Origin: Neorhizobium sp. JUb45
GTDB lineage: Bacteria > Pseudomonadota > Alphaproteobacteria > Rhizobiales > Rhizobiaceae
Assembly: GCF_004343585.1 (NCBI RefSeq)
Contig: NZ_SLYW01000002.1
Location: 62,001-126,000 of the forward strand
Length of the DNA: 64,000 nucleotides
Direction of reading: 5' to 3'
Shown: one piece after another, positions 1-9,766 of the stretch
Layout of the letters: every line of letters begins with the position of its first letter
Numbering within the stretch: position 1 is the first letter of the stretch
Program-made: the position numbers and the translations under genes
The notes under the pieces: generated by a model
Database searches by the model: none
The model's input: the letters and a program-made list of their open reading frames with translations, nothing else
Told to the model about the DNA's origin: nothing

Positions 1-588
1 GTCGGCATGGACGTGGTCAAGCGTTCGATCCAGGCACTCGGCGGCCGTATCTCGATCTCGTCGCGTCCGGGCCTCGGCTCGACCTTCACCATGAGCCTGC
101 CGCTGACGCTCGCCGTCCTCGACGGCATGGTCGTCACCGTTGCCGGCCAGACGCTGGTCGTGCCGTTGACGGCAATCGTCGAAACGCTGCAGCCGGAAGC
201 ATCCGCGATCCATTCGTTCGGTGCCAACCAGCGCCTGATCTCGATCCGCAACTCCTTCTGCCCGCTGGTCGATGTCGGTCGCATCCTCAACTTCCGCTCC
301 ACCCAGGCAAACCCCGTCGAAGGCGTGGCGCTGCTGGTGGAATCGGAAGGCGGCGGTCAGCGCGCCCTCATGGTCGATGCCATCCAGGGTCAGCGTCAGG
401 TCGTCATCAAGTCGCTCGAAGCCAACTACACCCACGTTCCGGGCATCGCTGCCGCAACCATCCTGGGTGATGGTCGCGTCGCGCTCATCCTTGACGTCGA
501 TGCCGTTGTTGGCGCTTCGCGCGGTCAGTCGATGAAACAGGACGGTGGTGCCCTCAAGGCCGACGTGTCGCTGGCAGCGGCAGGTTGA
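1..588 (+). CDS. cheA: Chemotaxis histidine kinase CheA, C-terminal part (5' end outside window)
   Basis: The reading frame is open from base 1, so only the last 195 codons are present. The first ~35 residues (DVVKRSIQALGG, then SRPGLGSTF) are the end of the HATPase domain with its G2-box. The remainder is the CheW-like P5 regulatory domain that docks CheW and receptors. The kinase phosphorylates the CheY and CheB response regulators. It is followed after 30 bases by cheW and heads the visible part of the che operon. The identification is firm; the His-phosphotransfer and dimerisation domains lie upstream and cannot be checked. Confidence 0.95.
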   Translation, partial: VGMDVVKRSIQALGGRISISSRPGLGSTFTMSLPLTLAVLDGMVVTVAGQTLVVPLTAIVETLQPEASAIHSFGANQRLISIRNSFCPLVDVGRILNFRSTQANPVEGVALLVESEGGGQRALMVDAIQGQRQVVIKSLEANYTHVPGIAAATILGDGRVALILDVDAVVGASRGQSMKQDGGALKADVSLAAAG

Positions 589-618
589 TAGAAAAGCCTC
601 AAGAGACGGAAACGTAAC

Positions 619-1086
619 ATGTCGTATATCGTAAAAAATCTTGCTCAAGGTGACCGGGAACTCATCGCGTTCCGTGTCGGCGATCAGGAATTTTGCGTGA
701 ATGTCATGGCGGTACGCGAAATCCGCGGCTGGACGAAAGCCACGTCCATGCCGCACGCGCCCTCCTATGTCATCGGCGTGATCAACTTGCGCGGCGCAGT
801 GCTGCCGATCGTGGATTTTTCCGCGCGTCTCGGCATGCGCAAAACCGAACCGACCCCGCGCCACGTCATCATCGTGTCGCAGGTCGGTTCGCGCATCGTC
901 GGTCTTCTCGTCGAGGCTGTTTCGGACATCTTGACCGTGACCGAAGACAATATCCAGGCCGTGCCGGAAGTGGCGTCCAGCCTGGTGAAGCAATATGCGC
1001 GGGGCATTCTCGCGATCGACAAACGCATGATCTGCATGATCGAACTTGATTCACTGTTCCCCGAGAACGAAAGCGAAGCCGCATGA
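619..1086 (+). CDS. cheW: Chemotaxis coupling protein CheW
   Basis: A 155-residue single-domain CheW adaptor linking chemoreceptors to CheA in the cytoplasmic signalling array. Family-typical stretches are ELIAFRVGDQEFCVNV near residue 15, VIGVINLRGAVLPIVDF near 50 and the late acidic helix. The length is usual for CheW. It lies between cheA and cheR, and its stop codon overlaps the cheR start (ATGA), implying translational coupling. Confidence 0.95.
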   Translation: MSYIVKNLAQGDRELIAFRVGDQEFCVNVMAVREIRGWTKATSMPHAPSYVIGVINLRGAVLPIVDFSARLGMRKTEPTPRHVIIVSQVGSRIVGLLVEAVSDILTVTEDNIQAVPEVASSLVKQYARGILAIDKRMICMIELDSLFPENESEAA

Positions 1087-1991
1087 AGGCGATGAGCGCC
1101 ATTGACAGCCGGCAGTCCCCGGACGAAATCCTTGCCAGCGGAGAATATCCGCTGTCGCGCAAGGATCTCGCCGATATTGCGGCTATGATCTATGCCGATG
1201 CAGGTATCTACCTGAACGACTCCAAGGCGTCGCTGGTGTATTCGCGTCTGTCGAAGCACATTCGCAACCTCGGATTGAGCGGTTTCCGGGAATATTGCGC
1301 GCTGGTATCCTCTCAGGAGGGCGCAGGTGCGCGGCGTGAGATGCTGTCGCATCTGACCACCAACTTCACCCGCTTCTTCCGCGAAAACCACCATTTCGAG
1401 CATCTGCGCGACGAGGTCCTTCCGGGCCTGCTGAACCGCGCCCGCTCGGGTGGCCGCGTCCGCATCTGGTCGGCCGCGTGCTCCGATGGACAGGAACCCT
1501 ATTCGATCGCGCTGACGGTTCTCGCCATGATGCCGAATGCGGCCGATTACGATTTCCGCATTCTGGCCACCGATATCGACCCGAAGATTCTCGCTCAGGC
1601 ACGCGCTGGCGTCTATGACGAAAACGCGCTGGAAACGGTGTCTCCGGCCATGCGCAAGCAATGGTTCCGCGAAGTCGATGCCGGCGGCCGTCGCAAGTTT
1701 CAGGTCGACGATCGCGTCAAGAAGCTCATTACCTTCAACGAATTGAACCTGATGGCGCAGTGGCCGTTCAAGGGCAATTTCGACGTCATCTTCTGCCGTA
1801 ACGTGGTGATATATTTCGATGAACCGACGCAGATGAAGATCTGGTCGCGTTTTGCAAGCCTGCTTCCGGATGCCGGCCATCTCTACATTGGTCATTCCGA
1901 GCGTGTGTCGGGTGATAGCAAGAATCTCTTCGATAACATCGGAATAACGACTTACCGCTATATTGGTAAGTCCGCAGGAAGGAGAGCCTAA
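1083..1991 (+). CDS. cheR: Chemoreceptor glutamate methyltransferase CheR
   Basis: SAM-dependent methyltransferase that methylates glutamates on chemoreceptors during adaptation. The 302-residue protein has the N-terminal all-helical CheR domain (residues ~20-95), the conserved FTRFFREN region near residue 97, the SAM-binding [12 protein letters not shown] segment near 130, and the CRNVVIYF motif near 240. The start overlaps the cheW stop by 4 bases. The opposing activity is encoded by the next gene, cheB, only 2 bases downstream. Confidence 0.96.
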   Translation: MKAMSAIDSRQSPDEILASGEYPLSRKDLADIAAMIYADAGIYLNDSKASLVYSRLSKHIRNLGLSGFREYCALVSSQEGAGARREMLSHLTTNFTRFFRENHHFEHLRDEVLPGLLNRARSGGRVRIWSAACSDGQEPYSIALTVLAMMPNAADYDFRILATDIDPKILAQARAGVYDENALETVSPAMRKQWFREVDAGGRRKFQVDDRVKKLITFNELNLMAQWPFKGNFDVIFCRNVVIYFDEPTQMKIWSRFASLLPDAGHLYIGHSERVSGDSKNLFDNIGITTYRYIGKSAGRRA

Positions 1992-1993
1992 GT

Positions 1994-3025
1994 ATGCCGG
2001 CACGCGTTCTCGTCGTAGATGACTCGCCCACCATGCGTGGGTTGATCACCGCCGTCCTGAATTCGGATCCGGAGGTCAGCGTCGTCGGCCAGGCCGGCGA
2101 TGCCATGGAAGCGCGCGCGGCCATCAAGGAACTCAATCCCGACGTCGTCACCCTCGATGTCGAGATGCCGAACATGAACGGCCTCGAGTTTCTCGACAAG
2201 ATCATGCGTCTGCGCCCCATGCCGGTCATCATGGTGTCCGCCATGACCCATCATGGCGCCAATGCGACGCTGGCAGCGCTTGAAATCGGTGCCTTCGATT
2301 GCGTCGGCAAACCGGCACCGGGTGATGTGCGTCCGTTCAGCGATCTGGCCGACAAGGTCAAGGCCGCTGCCCGTTCGGGCCTGCGCCGTACTTCTGCCCC
2401 GGCAGCAATTGTGACACCTGCTACAGAATACAAGGTCGGTCGCAAGGTTGTGGCAATCGGTTCATCTACCGGCGGTGTAGAAGCACTTATAACAGTACTT
2501 CAGAAATTCCCAAAAAACTGCCCGCCGACTGTAATTACTCAACATATGCCGTCGACGTTTACCAAAAGTTTTGCAGAACGTCTTAATCGTATCTGCGCTC
2601 CTGTGGTGCAGGAAGCCACCGACGGTGCCCGGCTGGAGATCGGCAAGATCTATCTGGCGCCCGGTGGTGAACGGCACCTGCAGGTCGTCAATCCGTCCGC
2701 TCCGGTCTGCCGACTGGTCGAACGCGATCCGGTCAACGGTCACAGGCCGTCGGTGGATGTGTTGTTCGACTCGGTTGCCGAACTGGCCGGCCGCAATGCC
2801 GTCGGGGTCATCCTCACCGGCATGGGCCGCGATGGAGCATCCGGACTGCTGCGAATGCGCCAGGCAGGTGCACGCACAGTGGGCCAGAACGAAAAGACGT
2901 GCGTGGTCTACGGCATGCCGCGGGTCGCATACGAAATAGGGGCGGTTGAAACCCAGCTGCCCTTGAGCTCCATCGGTGAGGAAGTTTTGAAATTAACCGC
3001 CGCCCGTAAAGAAGGTACTGAATAA
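1994..3025 (+). CDS. cheB: Chemoreceptor methylesterase/deamidase response regulator CheB
   Basis: Two-domain adaptation enzyme of 343 residues. An N-terminal receiver domain ([12 protein letters not shown] start, phospho-acceptor about D55 in TLDVEMP) is joined to a C-terminal methylesterase. The catalytic triad residues are visible: serine in IGSSTGG (~157), histidine in TQHMP (~184) and aspartate in TGMGRDGA (~280). The start has an AAGGAGAG ribosome-binding site. A ~200-base stretch around 2400-2600 is noticeably more AT-rich than its surroundings although the protein is normal there. Confidence 0.97.
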   Translation: MPARVLVVDDSPTMRGLITAVLNSDPEVSVVGQAGDAMEARAAIKELNPDVVTLDVEMPNMNGLEFLDKIMRLRPMPVIMVSAMTHHGANATLAALEIGAFDCVGKPAPGDVRPFSDLADKVKAAARSGLRRTSAPAAIVTPATEYKVGRKVVAIGSSTGGVEALITVLQKFPKNCPPTVITQHMPSTFTKSFAERLNRICAPVVQEATDGARLEIGKIYLAPGGERHLQVVNPSAPVCRLVERDPVNGHRPSVDVLFDSVAELAGRNAVGVILTGMGRDGASGLLRMRQAGARTVGQNEKTCVVYGMPRVAYEIGAVETQLPLSSIGEEVLKLTAARKEGTE

Positions 3026-3415
3026 ATGTCTATCGCTGAAAAAATCAAAGTTCTGATCGTCGACGATCAGGTCACCAGCCGGCTTCTGCTCAGCGACGCT
3101 CTGACCCAGCTCGGTTTCAAGCAGATCACCGCTGCCGGTGATGGTGTGCAGGGCATGAAGATCATGTCGGAGCAGCCGCATCACCTGGTGATCTCGGACT
3201 TCAACATGCCGAACATGGATGGCATCGGCTTCCTGCAGGCTGTTCGCGCAAACCCGAGCACCAAGAAGGCCGCCTTCATCATCCTGACGGCACAGGGCGA
3301 CCGCGCGCTGGTTCAGCGTGCTGCCCAGCTCGGTGCCAACAACGTTCTGGCCAAGCCTTTCACGATCGAAAAGATGAAGGCTGCCATCGAGGCAGTATTC
3401 GGAGCCCTTAAATGA
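3026..3415 (+). CDS. cheY2: Response regulator CheY (CheY2 position)
   Basis: Stand-alone receiver domain of 129 residues that carries the phosphoryl signal from CheA to the flagellar motor switch. It shows the acidic pair in LIVDDQ, the phospho-acceptor about D58 in [12 protein letters not shown], threonine in ILTAQG and lysine in AKPF. It starts at the base after the cheB stop. In the rhizobial che operon this position is CheY2, the main motor-binding regulator; CheY1 normally lies upstream of cheA and is outside the window. The name rests on position. Confidence 0.9.
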   Translation: MSIAEKIKVLIVDDQVTSRLLLSDALTQLGFKQITAAGDGVQGMKIMSEQPHHLVISDFNMPNMDGIGFLQAVRANPSTKKAAFIILTAQGDRALVQRAAQLGANNVLAKPFTIEKMKAAIEAVFGALK

Positions 3416-3969
3416 ACGACCTGGCAGGTGCCAAAAAAGTCCATATTATCCAGGGCGAATTCAAGGTGGTGGACGACCCAAACGTCGTCCTTTCAACCAT
3501 CCTTGGTTCGTGCGTGGCTGCCTGCCTTCGTGATCCTGTCGCCGGTGTCGGCGGCATGAACCACTTTCTCCTGCCGGGATCCGGCGGTGCCATGAGCGGA
3601 GGCGGCGATGTTACGCGTTACGGCGTGCATCTCATGGAACTGCTGATCAACGGTCTTCTGAAGAAGGGCGCCCGGCGCGACCGATTGGAAGCCAAGATCT
3701 TCGGCGGCGCAAAGACCATTGCCAGCTTCTCCAATGTCGGAGAGCAGAATGCGGCTTTCGCCATGGAATTCCTTCGCGACGAAGGCATTACCGTCGTCGG
3801 GTCGTCGACGGGCGGAGAATTCGGGCGCAAGCTCGAATACTGGCCCGTCAGCGGCCGCGCCCGTCAGTATCCGCTGACCGGTGCCGAAACCCAGAAGACC
3901 GTTGCAGCCGAACAGCGTGTCCCGAAACCGGCGCCGAAGCCGGTGGAAGACTCGATCGAATTTTTCTGA
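3412..3969 (+). CDS. cheD: Chemoreceptor glutamine deamidase CheD
   Basis: 185-residue member of the CheD family, which deamidates receptor glutamines. The expected catalytic residues are visible: cysteine in GSCVAACL (~residue 28) and histidine in MNHFLLPG (~45), with the GAKIFGGA-like core (KIFGGAKT) near 100. The start overlaps the cheY2 stop (ATGA). A 25-residue charged/proline tail follows the domain. Confidence 0.95.
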   Translation: MNDLAGAKKVHIIQGEFKVVDDPNVVLSTILGSCVAACLRDPVAGVGGMNHFLLPGSGGAMSGGGDVTRYGVHLMELLINGLLKKGARRDRLEAKIFGGAKTIASFSNVGEQNAAFAMEFLRDEGITVVGSSTGGEFGRKLEYWPVSGRARQYPLTGAETQKTVAAEQRVPKPAPKPVEDSIEFF

Positions 3970-4050
3970 AGCCATTTTCAAGACATGCGAAGGGCAGGGG
4001 CGGCAGGTGGCTGCTCTACCCTTCACCACCTGCCAATTTTGAGGAAAGCT

Positions 4051-4440
4051 ATGAACGACCCTATGCCGATGCCGTCCGCTTCCCTCGAGGAATCGTTGCC
4101 CGAGGTGCTGATGCGCCTCGTGACCGAGCTGCATGACGTTGCCTATCTGATCGAACGCATCGAGCCGCAGCTTCTGGAAATGGGTGGCGAAGCCGACGTC
4201 ATGTCTGCCGAAACCGTCAAGATCCTGCAGGGGATCGATCTTGCCGTGCAGAAGACCCGTGGTCTGGCCGAGTTCGTCGATACAATTACCGCCTCCATTC
4301 CCGATGAATGGATGGTTGATGTCTCGACCGCGCTCAGCCTCGTGAAGCTTGCCGACATGCAGAAGGCGCTCGGCAAGGGCATGCGCCACGGTCATTCCCA
4401 GCCTTTGAGCAAGGCTGCCGGCGATTTTGACTTCTTCTAA
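4051..4440 (+). CDS. cheT: Chemotaxis protein CheT (probable CheY phosphatase)
   Basis: 129-residue, mostly helical, acidic protein at the position of CheT in the rhizobial che operon, between cheD and fliF. The ATG at 4051 has a GAGGAAAG ribosome-binding site 4-11 bases upstream; an in-frame upstream ATG at 3985 has no such site. Residues 63-67 read D-L-A-V-Q, matching the DxxxQ signature used by CheZ/CheX-type CheY phosphatases. From memory, Ensifer (Sinorhizobium) CheT has been described as acting in signal termination. The assignment rests on synteny plus this motif. Confidence 0.8.
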   Translation: MNDPMPMPSASLEESLPEVLMRLVTELHDVAYLIERIEPQLLEMGGEADVMSAETVKILQGIDLAVQKTRGLAEFVDTITASIPDEWMVDVSTALSLVKLADMQKALGKGMRHGHSQPLSKAAGDFDFF

Positions 4441-4556
4441 TAATCCGTACCTTTCAGGGGTTTTGTTCCCGCAGGCGAAACGTTCGCACAAGCTTCGCGG
4501 ACTAGGGTGCCGGTGAGCATAAGGCTCAAAACCCTTGTTCATGATGCGGGAACAGA

Positions 4557-6254
4557 ATGAATCTGTTAGCTCAATTTCAGCAAATCGGTAGAAATATCAC
4601 GTCTTTAGGCCAGACAAAGCTTCTGGCTCTGGCAGGCGTCGGTATCGTGTCCATGGCGATCGTCATCGCGGCTGCCATGTTCGTCAACAAACCGGCTTAC
4701 GAAAACCTTTACGTCGGCCTCGAGAAGACGGATCTCAATCAGGTCTCGATCGCGCTCGCCGAAAGCAATATGGATTTCCAGGTAGGAGCCGACGGCCAGA
4801 GCATTGCCGTTCCTGTCGGCATGACCAGCAAGGCCCGCATTCTGCTGGCCGAACGTGGCCTGCCCAATAGCGCCAATGCCGGTTACGAGCTGTTCGACAA
4901 TGTCGGTTCGCTCGGCCTCACCTCCTTCATGCAGGAAGTCACCCGCGTTCGCGCACTGGAAGGCGAGATCGGTCGCTCCATCCAGCAGATCAATGGTGTC
5001 GCTGCAGCCCGCGTCCACATCGTCATGCCTGACGTCGGCAATTTCCGCCGCGTCGGACAGAAACCGACCGCATCGGTGATGATCCGCGCCAGCACCACGA
5101 CGGGCCGCAAGGCCGCTTCCTCCATTCGCCACCTTGTCGCCTCGGCAGTTCCCGGCCTCGACGTCGACGACGTGACGATCCTCGATTCGACCGGCCAGCT
5201 GCTGGCGTCCGGCGACGATTACGGCAACAGCGCGCTGAGCCGCAATCTCAACATTGTCCAGTCGGTGCAGCAGGAAGTCGAGCAGAACATCGACAAGGCG
5301 CTCGCCCCGTTCCTCGGCATGGACAATTTCCGCTCCAGCGTCACGGCAGCTCTCAATACCGATAGCCAGCAGATCCAGGAAACCATCTACGATCCTGAAT
5401 CGCGCGTCGAACGTTCGGTTCGCAACACCCGCGAAAACCAGCAGTCACAGCAGCAGCAGAACGACTCGGCAACGACCGTCGAGCAGAACGTGCCGCAGGC
5501 CGCTCCCGAAGCCGGTGGCGCCGCTGGTCCGCAGTCCTCCGACAAGTCCGACAAGCGCGAAGAACAGACCAATTACGAAATCAACTCGAAGACGGTCGCC
5601 ACCACCCGCAACAGCTACAAGCTGGAAAAAATCTCGGTCGCCGTCGTCGTCAACAAGGGCCGCATCGGCAAGCTCGTCGGCGAGCCGGTTGATCAGGCCA
5701 AGATCGATGCCTACCTTGCCGAGATGCAGAAGATCGTTGCATCGGCTGCCGGCATCAATGCCGACCGCGGTGACGTCGTGACGCTGACGGCCATGGACTT
5801 CCTCGAGAACCAGCTTCTCGAAGAATCCGTCACCTCGGGACCGGGTTTCCTCGAAGTGCTGAACCGCAACCTCGGCGGCATCATCAACTCGCTCGCCTTC
5901 GTCGTCGTCGCCTTCCTGGTGGTCTGGCTTGGCCTGCGCCCGATGATCCGCAGCGTCACCGGCGGCGGCAGCGGTGCTGCTGCGGGCACGGAGATTGCCG
6001 AAGAAGGTGGTCTGGGTCTCGAGTTGCCCGACTTCTCTCCGGGCGGCGCAAGCCCGGCGCTCATGGACGGCTTTGGCGCAGACTTCGGTTTCGACAGCTC
6101 CGACGATGTGTTCGGTGGCGGCGAGGATCCGAATGGCGGCTTCAACCGTCGCGTCAAGGAAGGCCCGGAAAAGCGTCTTTCCCGCATGGTCGAGATTTCG
6201 GAAGAACGTGCAGCCAAGATCCTGCGCAAATGGGCGGTGGATCGCGCCGCGTAA
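4557..6254 (+). CDS. fliF: Flagellar MS-ring protein FliF
   Basis: 565-residue inner-membrane ring protein that forms the base of the flagellum. The first transmembrane segment is at ~20-42 and is followed by the YscJ/FliF ring-building domains (NKPAYENLYVGLE, then TSFMQEVTRVRALEGEIGRSIQQI). A low-complexity Q/A/D linker is at ~290-330 and a second transmembrane segment at ~440-462. The C-terminal tail (ISEERAAKILRKW) is the FliG-binding site. A hairpin terminator follows, so fliF is probably the last gene of the che-fliF unit. Confidence 0.97.
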   Translation: MNLLAQFQQIGRNITSLGQTKLLALAGVGIVSMAIVIAAAMFVNKPAYENLYVGLEKTDLNQVSIALAESNMDFQVGADGQSIAVPVGMTSKARILLAERGLPNSANAGYELFDNVGSLGLTSFMQEVTRVRALEGEIGRSIQQINGVAAARVHIVMPDVGNFRRVGQKPTASVMIRASTTTGRKAASSIRHLVASAVPGLDVDDVTILDSTGQLLASGDDYGNSALSRNLNIVQSVQQEVEQNIDKALAPFLGMDNFRSSVTAALNTDSQQIQETIYDPESRVERSVRNTRENQQSQQQQNDSATTVEQNVPQAAPEAGGAAGPQSSDKSDKREEQTNYEINSKTVATTRNSYKLEKISVAVVVNKGRIGKLVGEPVDQAKIDAYLAEMQKIVASAAGINADRGDVVTLTAMDFLENQLLEESVTSGPGFLEVLNRNLGGIINSLAFVVVAFLVVWLGLRPMIRSVTGGGSGAAAGTEIAEEGGLGLELPDFSPGGASPALMDGFGADFGFDSSDDVFGGGEDPNGGFNRRVKEGPEKRLSRMVEISEERAAKILRKWAVDRAA

Positions 6255-6565
6255 CATGGACTCACGGCTTCGTGATGCAAGGGGTCGGCGCAAGCCGGCC
6301 CCTTTGTTTTGCGGTCTTCTGATTGGTTGCCTTACGAAAATGACCGCCCCCGGTCAGCCGGTCCGTCACAGACCTGTGCAGTGCACAACATAAAACGCAA
6401 CCGCCCGATAGCAATTCCTTTACGGATTCCTACAATGCAGTGATTCGTTACGGCGAATGGTTGTGTTCGTGGAGGTCATGTTTACCGCGGGTCGGTCTGA
6501 ATCGTGAAGCACGCAAACGGTTCTCGGGTCTGAACGCTTATCCCTATAAGGGGAGAATTTCGAAA
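6255..6565 (+). promoter_or_regulatory. Intergenic region between fliF and visN
   Basis: 311 bases holding the fliF terminator and, after it, the presumed promoter and leader of visN. The frame of visN stays open upstream to a GTG at 6440, but that extension has no ribosome-binding site and an unusual composition, so I treat it as leader. I cannot identify a convincing -35/-10 pair. Confidence 0.5.
6279..6310 (+). terminator. Rho-independent terminator after fliF
   Basis: AAGGGGTCGGC, loop GCAA, then GCCGGCCCCTT with one bulged T, running into TTTGTTTT. It lies 24 bases after the fliF stop. Confidence 0.8.
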
Positions 6566-7303
6566 ATGGAGCTTCTGGGGGCAGAAAGCAAATCTGAGGG
6601 TCGGCCGTATCTGGAGCCGGTGCCGTCGCGAACGGCATTGCGTGATCAGATCGTGCGAAAACTGGCGATCACGTCTGCAGCGTGCAACGTGCCTGCCACC
6701 ATGCGTATTCTCTCGGAATATGTAGGTGCATCGCATTTCCTTCTTGCACGTTATGACCTTATTCAGGACCAGGGGCTCGATTTCATCGTGGCGTCCAACT
6801 GGCCGTTCGACCTCGTGCGCCGACTTGGCGCGGAGTTGACGCGCGGTTATGCGAAATCGACCGAGCTGGAAAAGTGCCTGTCCATCCTGACACCGCAATT
6901 CGCGCTTCTTCCGGACGAGGTAACCACCCCGCAGGAAATCAGCCGGCAATATTGCTCGTTGACATTCTGCGCCGGGCGCACCCGTTTTTCGCTGATGCTG
7001 CTCTTCCTCGAAGGCATCATCCTGTCGCAGGAGCGTCTGCGCGAGGTCGGCCTGATGGCCGCCTATGGCCTGAGTTTCGGTGCCGTCACCGGCACCAAGA
7101 TCGAGCGCGATTTCGATCTGACGGAACGTGAACTGGAATGCCTGTTCTGGATTGCAGAGGGCAAGACCAGCGACGAGATCGCCACCATCCTCGGCATCTC
7201 GCGCAACACGATCAACAACTACATCACCAGCGTCATGCGCAAGACGGCAACGAAGACGCGCTCGGAAGCCATTGCATATGCTGTTCGTAACAATCTGGTA
7301 TAG
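6566..7303 (+). CDS. visN: LuxR-type master motility regulator VisN
   Basis: 245-residue transcription factor with an N-terminal autoinducer-binding-like domain and a C-terminal LuxR helix-turn-helix (LTERELECLFWIAEGKTSDEIA, then ISRNTINNYI). VisN and VisR together form the top-level activator of flagellar genes in rhizobia, acting through rem. The ATG at 6566 has an AAGGGGAG site 9 bases upstream. The visR gene follows after 14 bases. Confidence 0.9.
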   Translation: MELLGAESKSEGRPYLEPVPSRTALRDQIVRKLAITSAACNVPATMRILSEYVGASHFLLARYDLIQDQGLDFIVASNWPFDLVRRLGAELTRGYAKSTELEKCLSILTPQFALLPDEVTTPQEISRQYCSLTFCAGRTRFSLMLLFLEGIILSQERLREVGLMAAYGLSFGAVTGTKIERDFDLTERELECLFWIAEGKTSDEIATILGISRNTINNYITSVMRKTATKTRSEAIAYAVRNNLV

Positions 7304-7317
7304 GGCCAACGATTGAA

Positions 7318-8064
7318 ATGGGTTATTCGCGCGAACAAGCGGCTGATGTTGGAACGGGTTTTCAATATGTACGCGTAGCAAGGGCGTCCAGCCGGTCGGA
7401 TCTGTTTCCGAAGCTGGTCTCCATGCAGAAAAACCTGAATGCCCGCAATTTTGCGGTCTTCCGCGTCGCCGGTGTTGGCATGCCCAACAAGCGCAAACTG
7501 GTCTGCGAGCTTGAGAACTGGGGATCGGCAGGTATCGAGAACGGCAATATGCTGATCGAGGCCTGCGGCGAGATCTTGATCGAACATATCGACTTCTCCT
7601 TGCTGCCGATCGTCTGGAACGGCACGGATCTCGCCAACCGGGTCGATACCAACGAATTTGCGCCGATGATACGCAGGCTTGAATCGGTTTCCATGCCATT
7701 TGGCGGCATCGCTTTTCCCGTACGGCTGGGAGCGACCGGCAACGGTTATGTCGCCTTCCTGTCCAATTCTCTCGATCTTGCCAGCGATGTCATCGTCGAT
7801 CAGCATGTCCGCAGCTGCCAGATCATGGTCGATCTGCTGGCGCTGGAGGAAAAGCGTGCGGTTCCTTCGGAGACGCTCAGCGAACGCGAGATCGCCTGCC
7901 TGCAACTGGCCGGCGACGGCCAGATCAGCGAAGAAATCGCCGACAAGCTCGGCCTCTCGGTGCATACGGTCAACGCCTATCTCGGCTCGGCGACCATCAA
8001 GCTTGATTCGGTCAACCGTATCCAGGCGATCGCCAAGGCCATCCGCCTCGGCTACATCCACTGA
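7318..8064 (+). CDS. visR: LuxR-type master motility regulator VisR
   Basis: 248-residue partner of VisN, with a GAF/autoinducer-like N-terminal region and a C-terminal LuxR helix-turn-helix (LSEREIACLQLAGDGQISEEIA, then LSVHTVNAYL). The start has only a weak ribosome-binding site; an internal ATG at 7423 is possible but would remove part of the N-terminal domain. It is co-transcribed with visN and ends at a bidirectional hairpin shared with the convergent minus-strand operon. Confidence 0.9.
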   Translation: MGYSREQAADVGTGFQYVRVARASSRSDLFPKLVSMQKNLNARNFAVFRVAGVGMPNKRKLVCELENWGSAGIENGNMLIEACGEILIEHIDFSLLPIVWNGTDLANRVDTNEFAPMIRRLESVSMPFGGIAFPVRLGATGNGYVAFLSNSLDLASDVIVDQHVRSCQIMVDLLALEEKRAVPSETLSEREIACLQLAGDGQISEEIADKLGLSVHTVNAYLGSATIKLDSVNRIQAIAKAIRLGYIH

Positions 8065-8074
8065 CACAAAAGAA

Positions 8075-8110
8075 AAAGGCCGCACCGGGAAATTCCACGG
8101 TACGGCCTTT
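8075..8110. terminator. Bidirectional terminator between visR and the flhB operon
   Basis: AAGGCCGCACCG paired with CGGTACGGCCTT around a 10-base spacer, A-rich on the left and T-rich on the right. It sits between convergent genes and can serve both strands. Confidence 0.8.
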
Positions 8111-8131
8111 GTGATGATGCGGCAAGCAGCC

Positions 8132-8569
8132 TCAGGCGGCTTCGGCCTGCCGGTTTATCGCAAATTTGGCTTCAGCCAGGCTGTTGGCAAGGAAGCGGGT
8201 ATTCTCGTCAGGATCGTTCGACGGGTTCTGGAAGGCGACGTGATCGATCTCGATAGCAGCCTGCTGGTCTGCGAGCGTCAGCCGTGCATAGACGGAAACG
8301 CCCTTGGGCTTGATTTCGAGATCGAGGGTGATCTCCGGTGCGCCGTTCCATTCCAGGCGATATTCGCCGCCTGACCCGAAGTTGACGGTGCCGGGATGGA
8401 AATAAAGCTCGGCTGCGGAGGACACGAGGTCCGCGACGCTGGAGTATCTTTCAAGCCTTAACAGGGCTATCAGGTCGCCGGCATCCAGTAATCGTAACTC
8501 CGACGCGACCGGTGCGATTGCAAGGCCGAGGATCTCTTCACGTTCTCTGGAGAAGTTACATTTTTTCAT
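8132..8569 (-). CDS. Uncharacterised protein at the end of the motA-flhB operon
   Basis: 145-residue soluble protein with no signal peptide or membrane segment and no family I recognise. The N-terminal third is helical and leucine-rich; the middle ([28 protein letters not shown]) looks like beta strands. Its ATG overlaps the flhB stop codon (ATGA), so it is translationally coupled to flhB and is probably made with the flagellar genes. A flagellar role is inferred from context only. Confidence 0.7.
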   Translation of the reverse strand: MKKCNFSREREEILGLAIAPVASELRLLDAGDLIALLRLERYSSVADLVSSAAELYFHPGTVNFGSGGEYRLEWNGAPEITLDLEIKPKGVSVYARLTLADQQAAIEIDHVAFQNPSNDPDENTRFLANSLAEAKFAINRQAEAA

Positions 8570-9654
8570 TGCGGTTGGCGTGTCCGTTGTTTGGGCGTCC
8601 TTGCGGCGTAAACCCGGTGTATGAGTTCCGCCACAGCCTTGTAAAAAGCTGATGGAATCACACTATCCACCGAGACTTGCGCAAACATGGAGCGGGCAAG
8701 TGGCGGATCTTCGAAAACGGGGATGTTGTTCTCCTCGGCAATCTGCCTGATTCTCAACGCCACAAGGTCCTGACCCTTGCCGACGATGACCGGCGCATCG
8801 TTTTCCTCACGCACATAACGCAGCGCAATTGCGTAATGCGAAGGGTTGGTAATCACCAGGGTCGCACGCGGAATGTTCTGGATCATGCGCTGGCGTGCGC
8901 GGCTGCGCATGAGCGATCGCTGGCGGGCCTTGACCATGGGGTCGCCCTGCGCCTGCTTGTGCTCGTCCTTGATTTCCTGTTTCGACATCTTCAGGTTCGA
9001 GAACCACTGATGTTTGGTCCAGAAGAAGTCGACCACGGCCAATGTTGCTGTCGCCAGAAGAACGATGATCATCATCTTCTTCACGATCGCTTCCAGCTTC
9101 ACCAGGATGATGGCCGGATCGGAGAACATGATGTCCAGCGATTCCATGAAGTCGCGATACAGGACAAAATAGAAGATCAGCGACACGACAAGCAGCTTGA
9201 AGACCGACTTGCCGAATTCCACCATGCCGGCGACGCTGTAGATGCGTGTAAAACCCTTGGCGATCGATACCCGGTCCGCCTGCGGACGGATACGCTCCAG
9301 CACGAAGGACGGCAGGTTCTGTGCAAACGATGAACCAAGACCGAAAACCACCATGAGGATCATCGCAGGCGCCAGAAAACCCGCCATGTCCCAGCCCATG
9401 CGGCTGCCGATCGACACCACGTCCGTGGCGTTTTCCAGCGGCCATCGGTCGGGCTGTTCAAATATGTCCTTCAACCGCTCGGCCAGATTGGCGATCGCGC
9501 CGGGAAGAAAGAAGACGAGATAGAAATAAAAGGCCAGCGAAGAGGCAAACAGCGTGATTTCGCGCGACGACGCCACATTGCCCTTGATGGCAGCGTCGCT
9601 CATTTTTTTCGCTGTGGGGTCTTCTGTTTTACTGTCTTTATCTTCGTCAGACAA
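8566..9654 (-). CDS. flhB: Flagellar export switch protein FlhB
   Basis: 362-residue membrane protein of the flagellar type III export gate, switching export from rod/hook to filament substrates. It begins [15 protein letters not shown], the usual FlhB opening, has four transmembrane segments between ~35 and 210, and a cytoplasmic autocleaving domain. The start is a TTG at 9654 with AAGGA 8 bases upstream; the frame stays open further upstream but lacks family sequence. The cleavage motif reads NPSH instead of the common NPTH. Confidence 0.93.
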   Translation of the reverse strand: MSDEDKDSKTEDPTAKKMSDAAIKGNVASSREITLFASSLAFYFYLVFFLPGAIANLAERLKDIFEQPDRWPLENATDVVSIGSRMGWDMAGFLAPAMILMVVFGLGSSFAQNLPSFVLERIRPQADRVSIAKGFTRIYSVAGMVEFGKSVFKLLVVSLIFYFVLYRDFMESLDIMFSDPAIILVKLEAIVKKMMIIVLLATATLAVVDFFWTKHQWFSNLKMSKQEIKDEHKQAQGDPMVKARQRSLMRSRARQRMIQNIPRATLVITNPSHYAIALRYVREENDAPVIVGKGQDLVALRIRQIAEENNIPVFEDPPLARSMFAQVSVDSVIPSAFYKAVAELIHRVYAARTPKQRTRQPQ

Positions 9655-9766
9655 CGCTTGGGTCCTTGCGAATCGCCCGATGGCATTGACCCAGTCTAAC
9701 GCATCGCAGCAGACAAGCGCAGTTCTGCCGGCTGCCGGCATGCTAAACGGCGGGCGGCATGCACAA

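Noticed and set aside
765..2003. Long minus-strand open frame (412 codons) across cheW and cheR
   Set aside because: Shadow of GC-rich coding on the other strand; the plus-strand genes are complete and recognisable.
6440..6565. N-terminal extension of VisN from a GTG at 6440
   Set aside because: No ribosome-binding site before the GTG, and the ATG at 6566 has a good one and gives the usual length.
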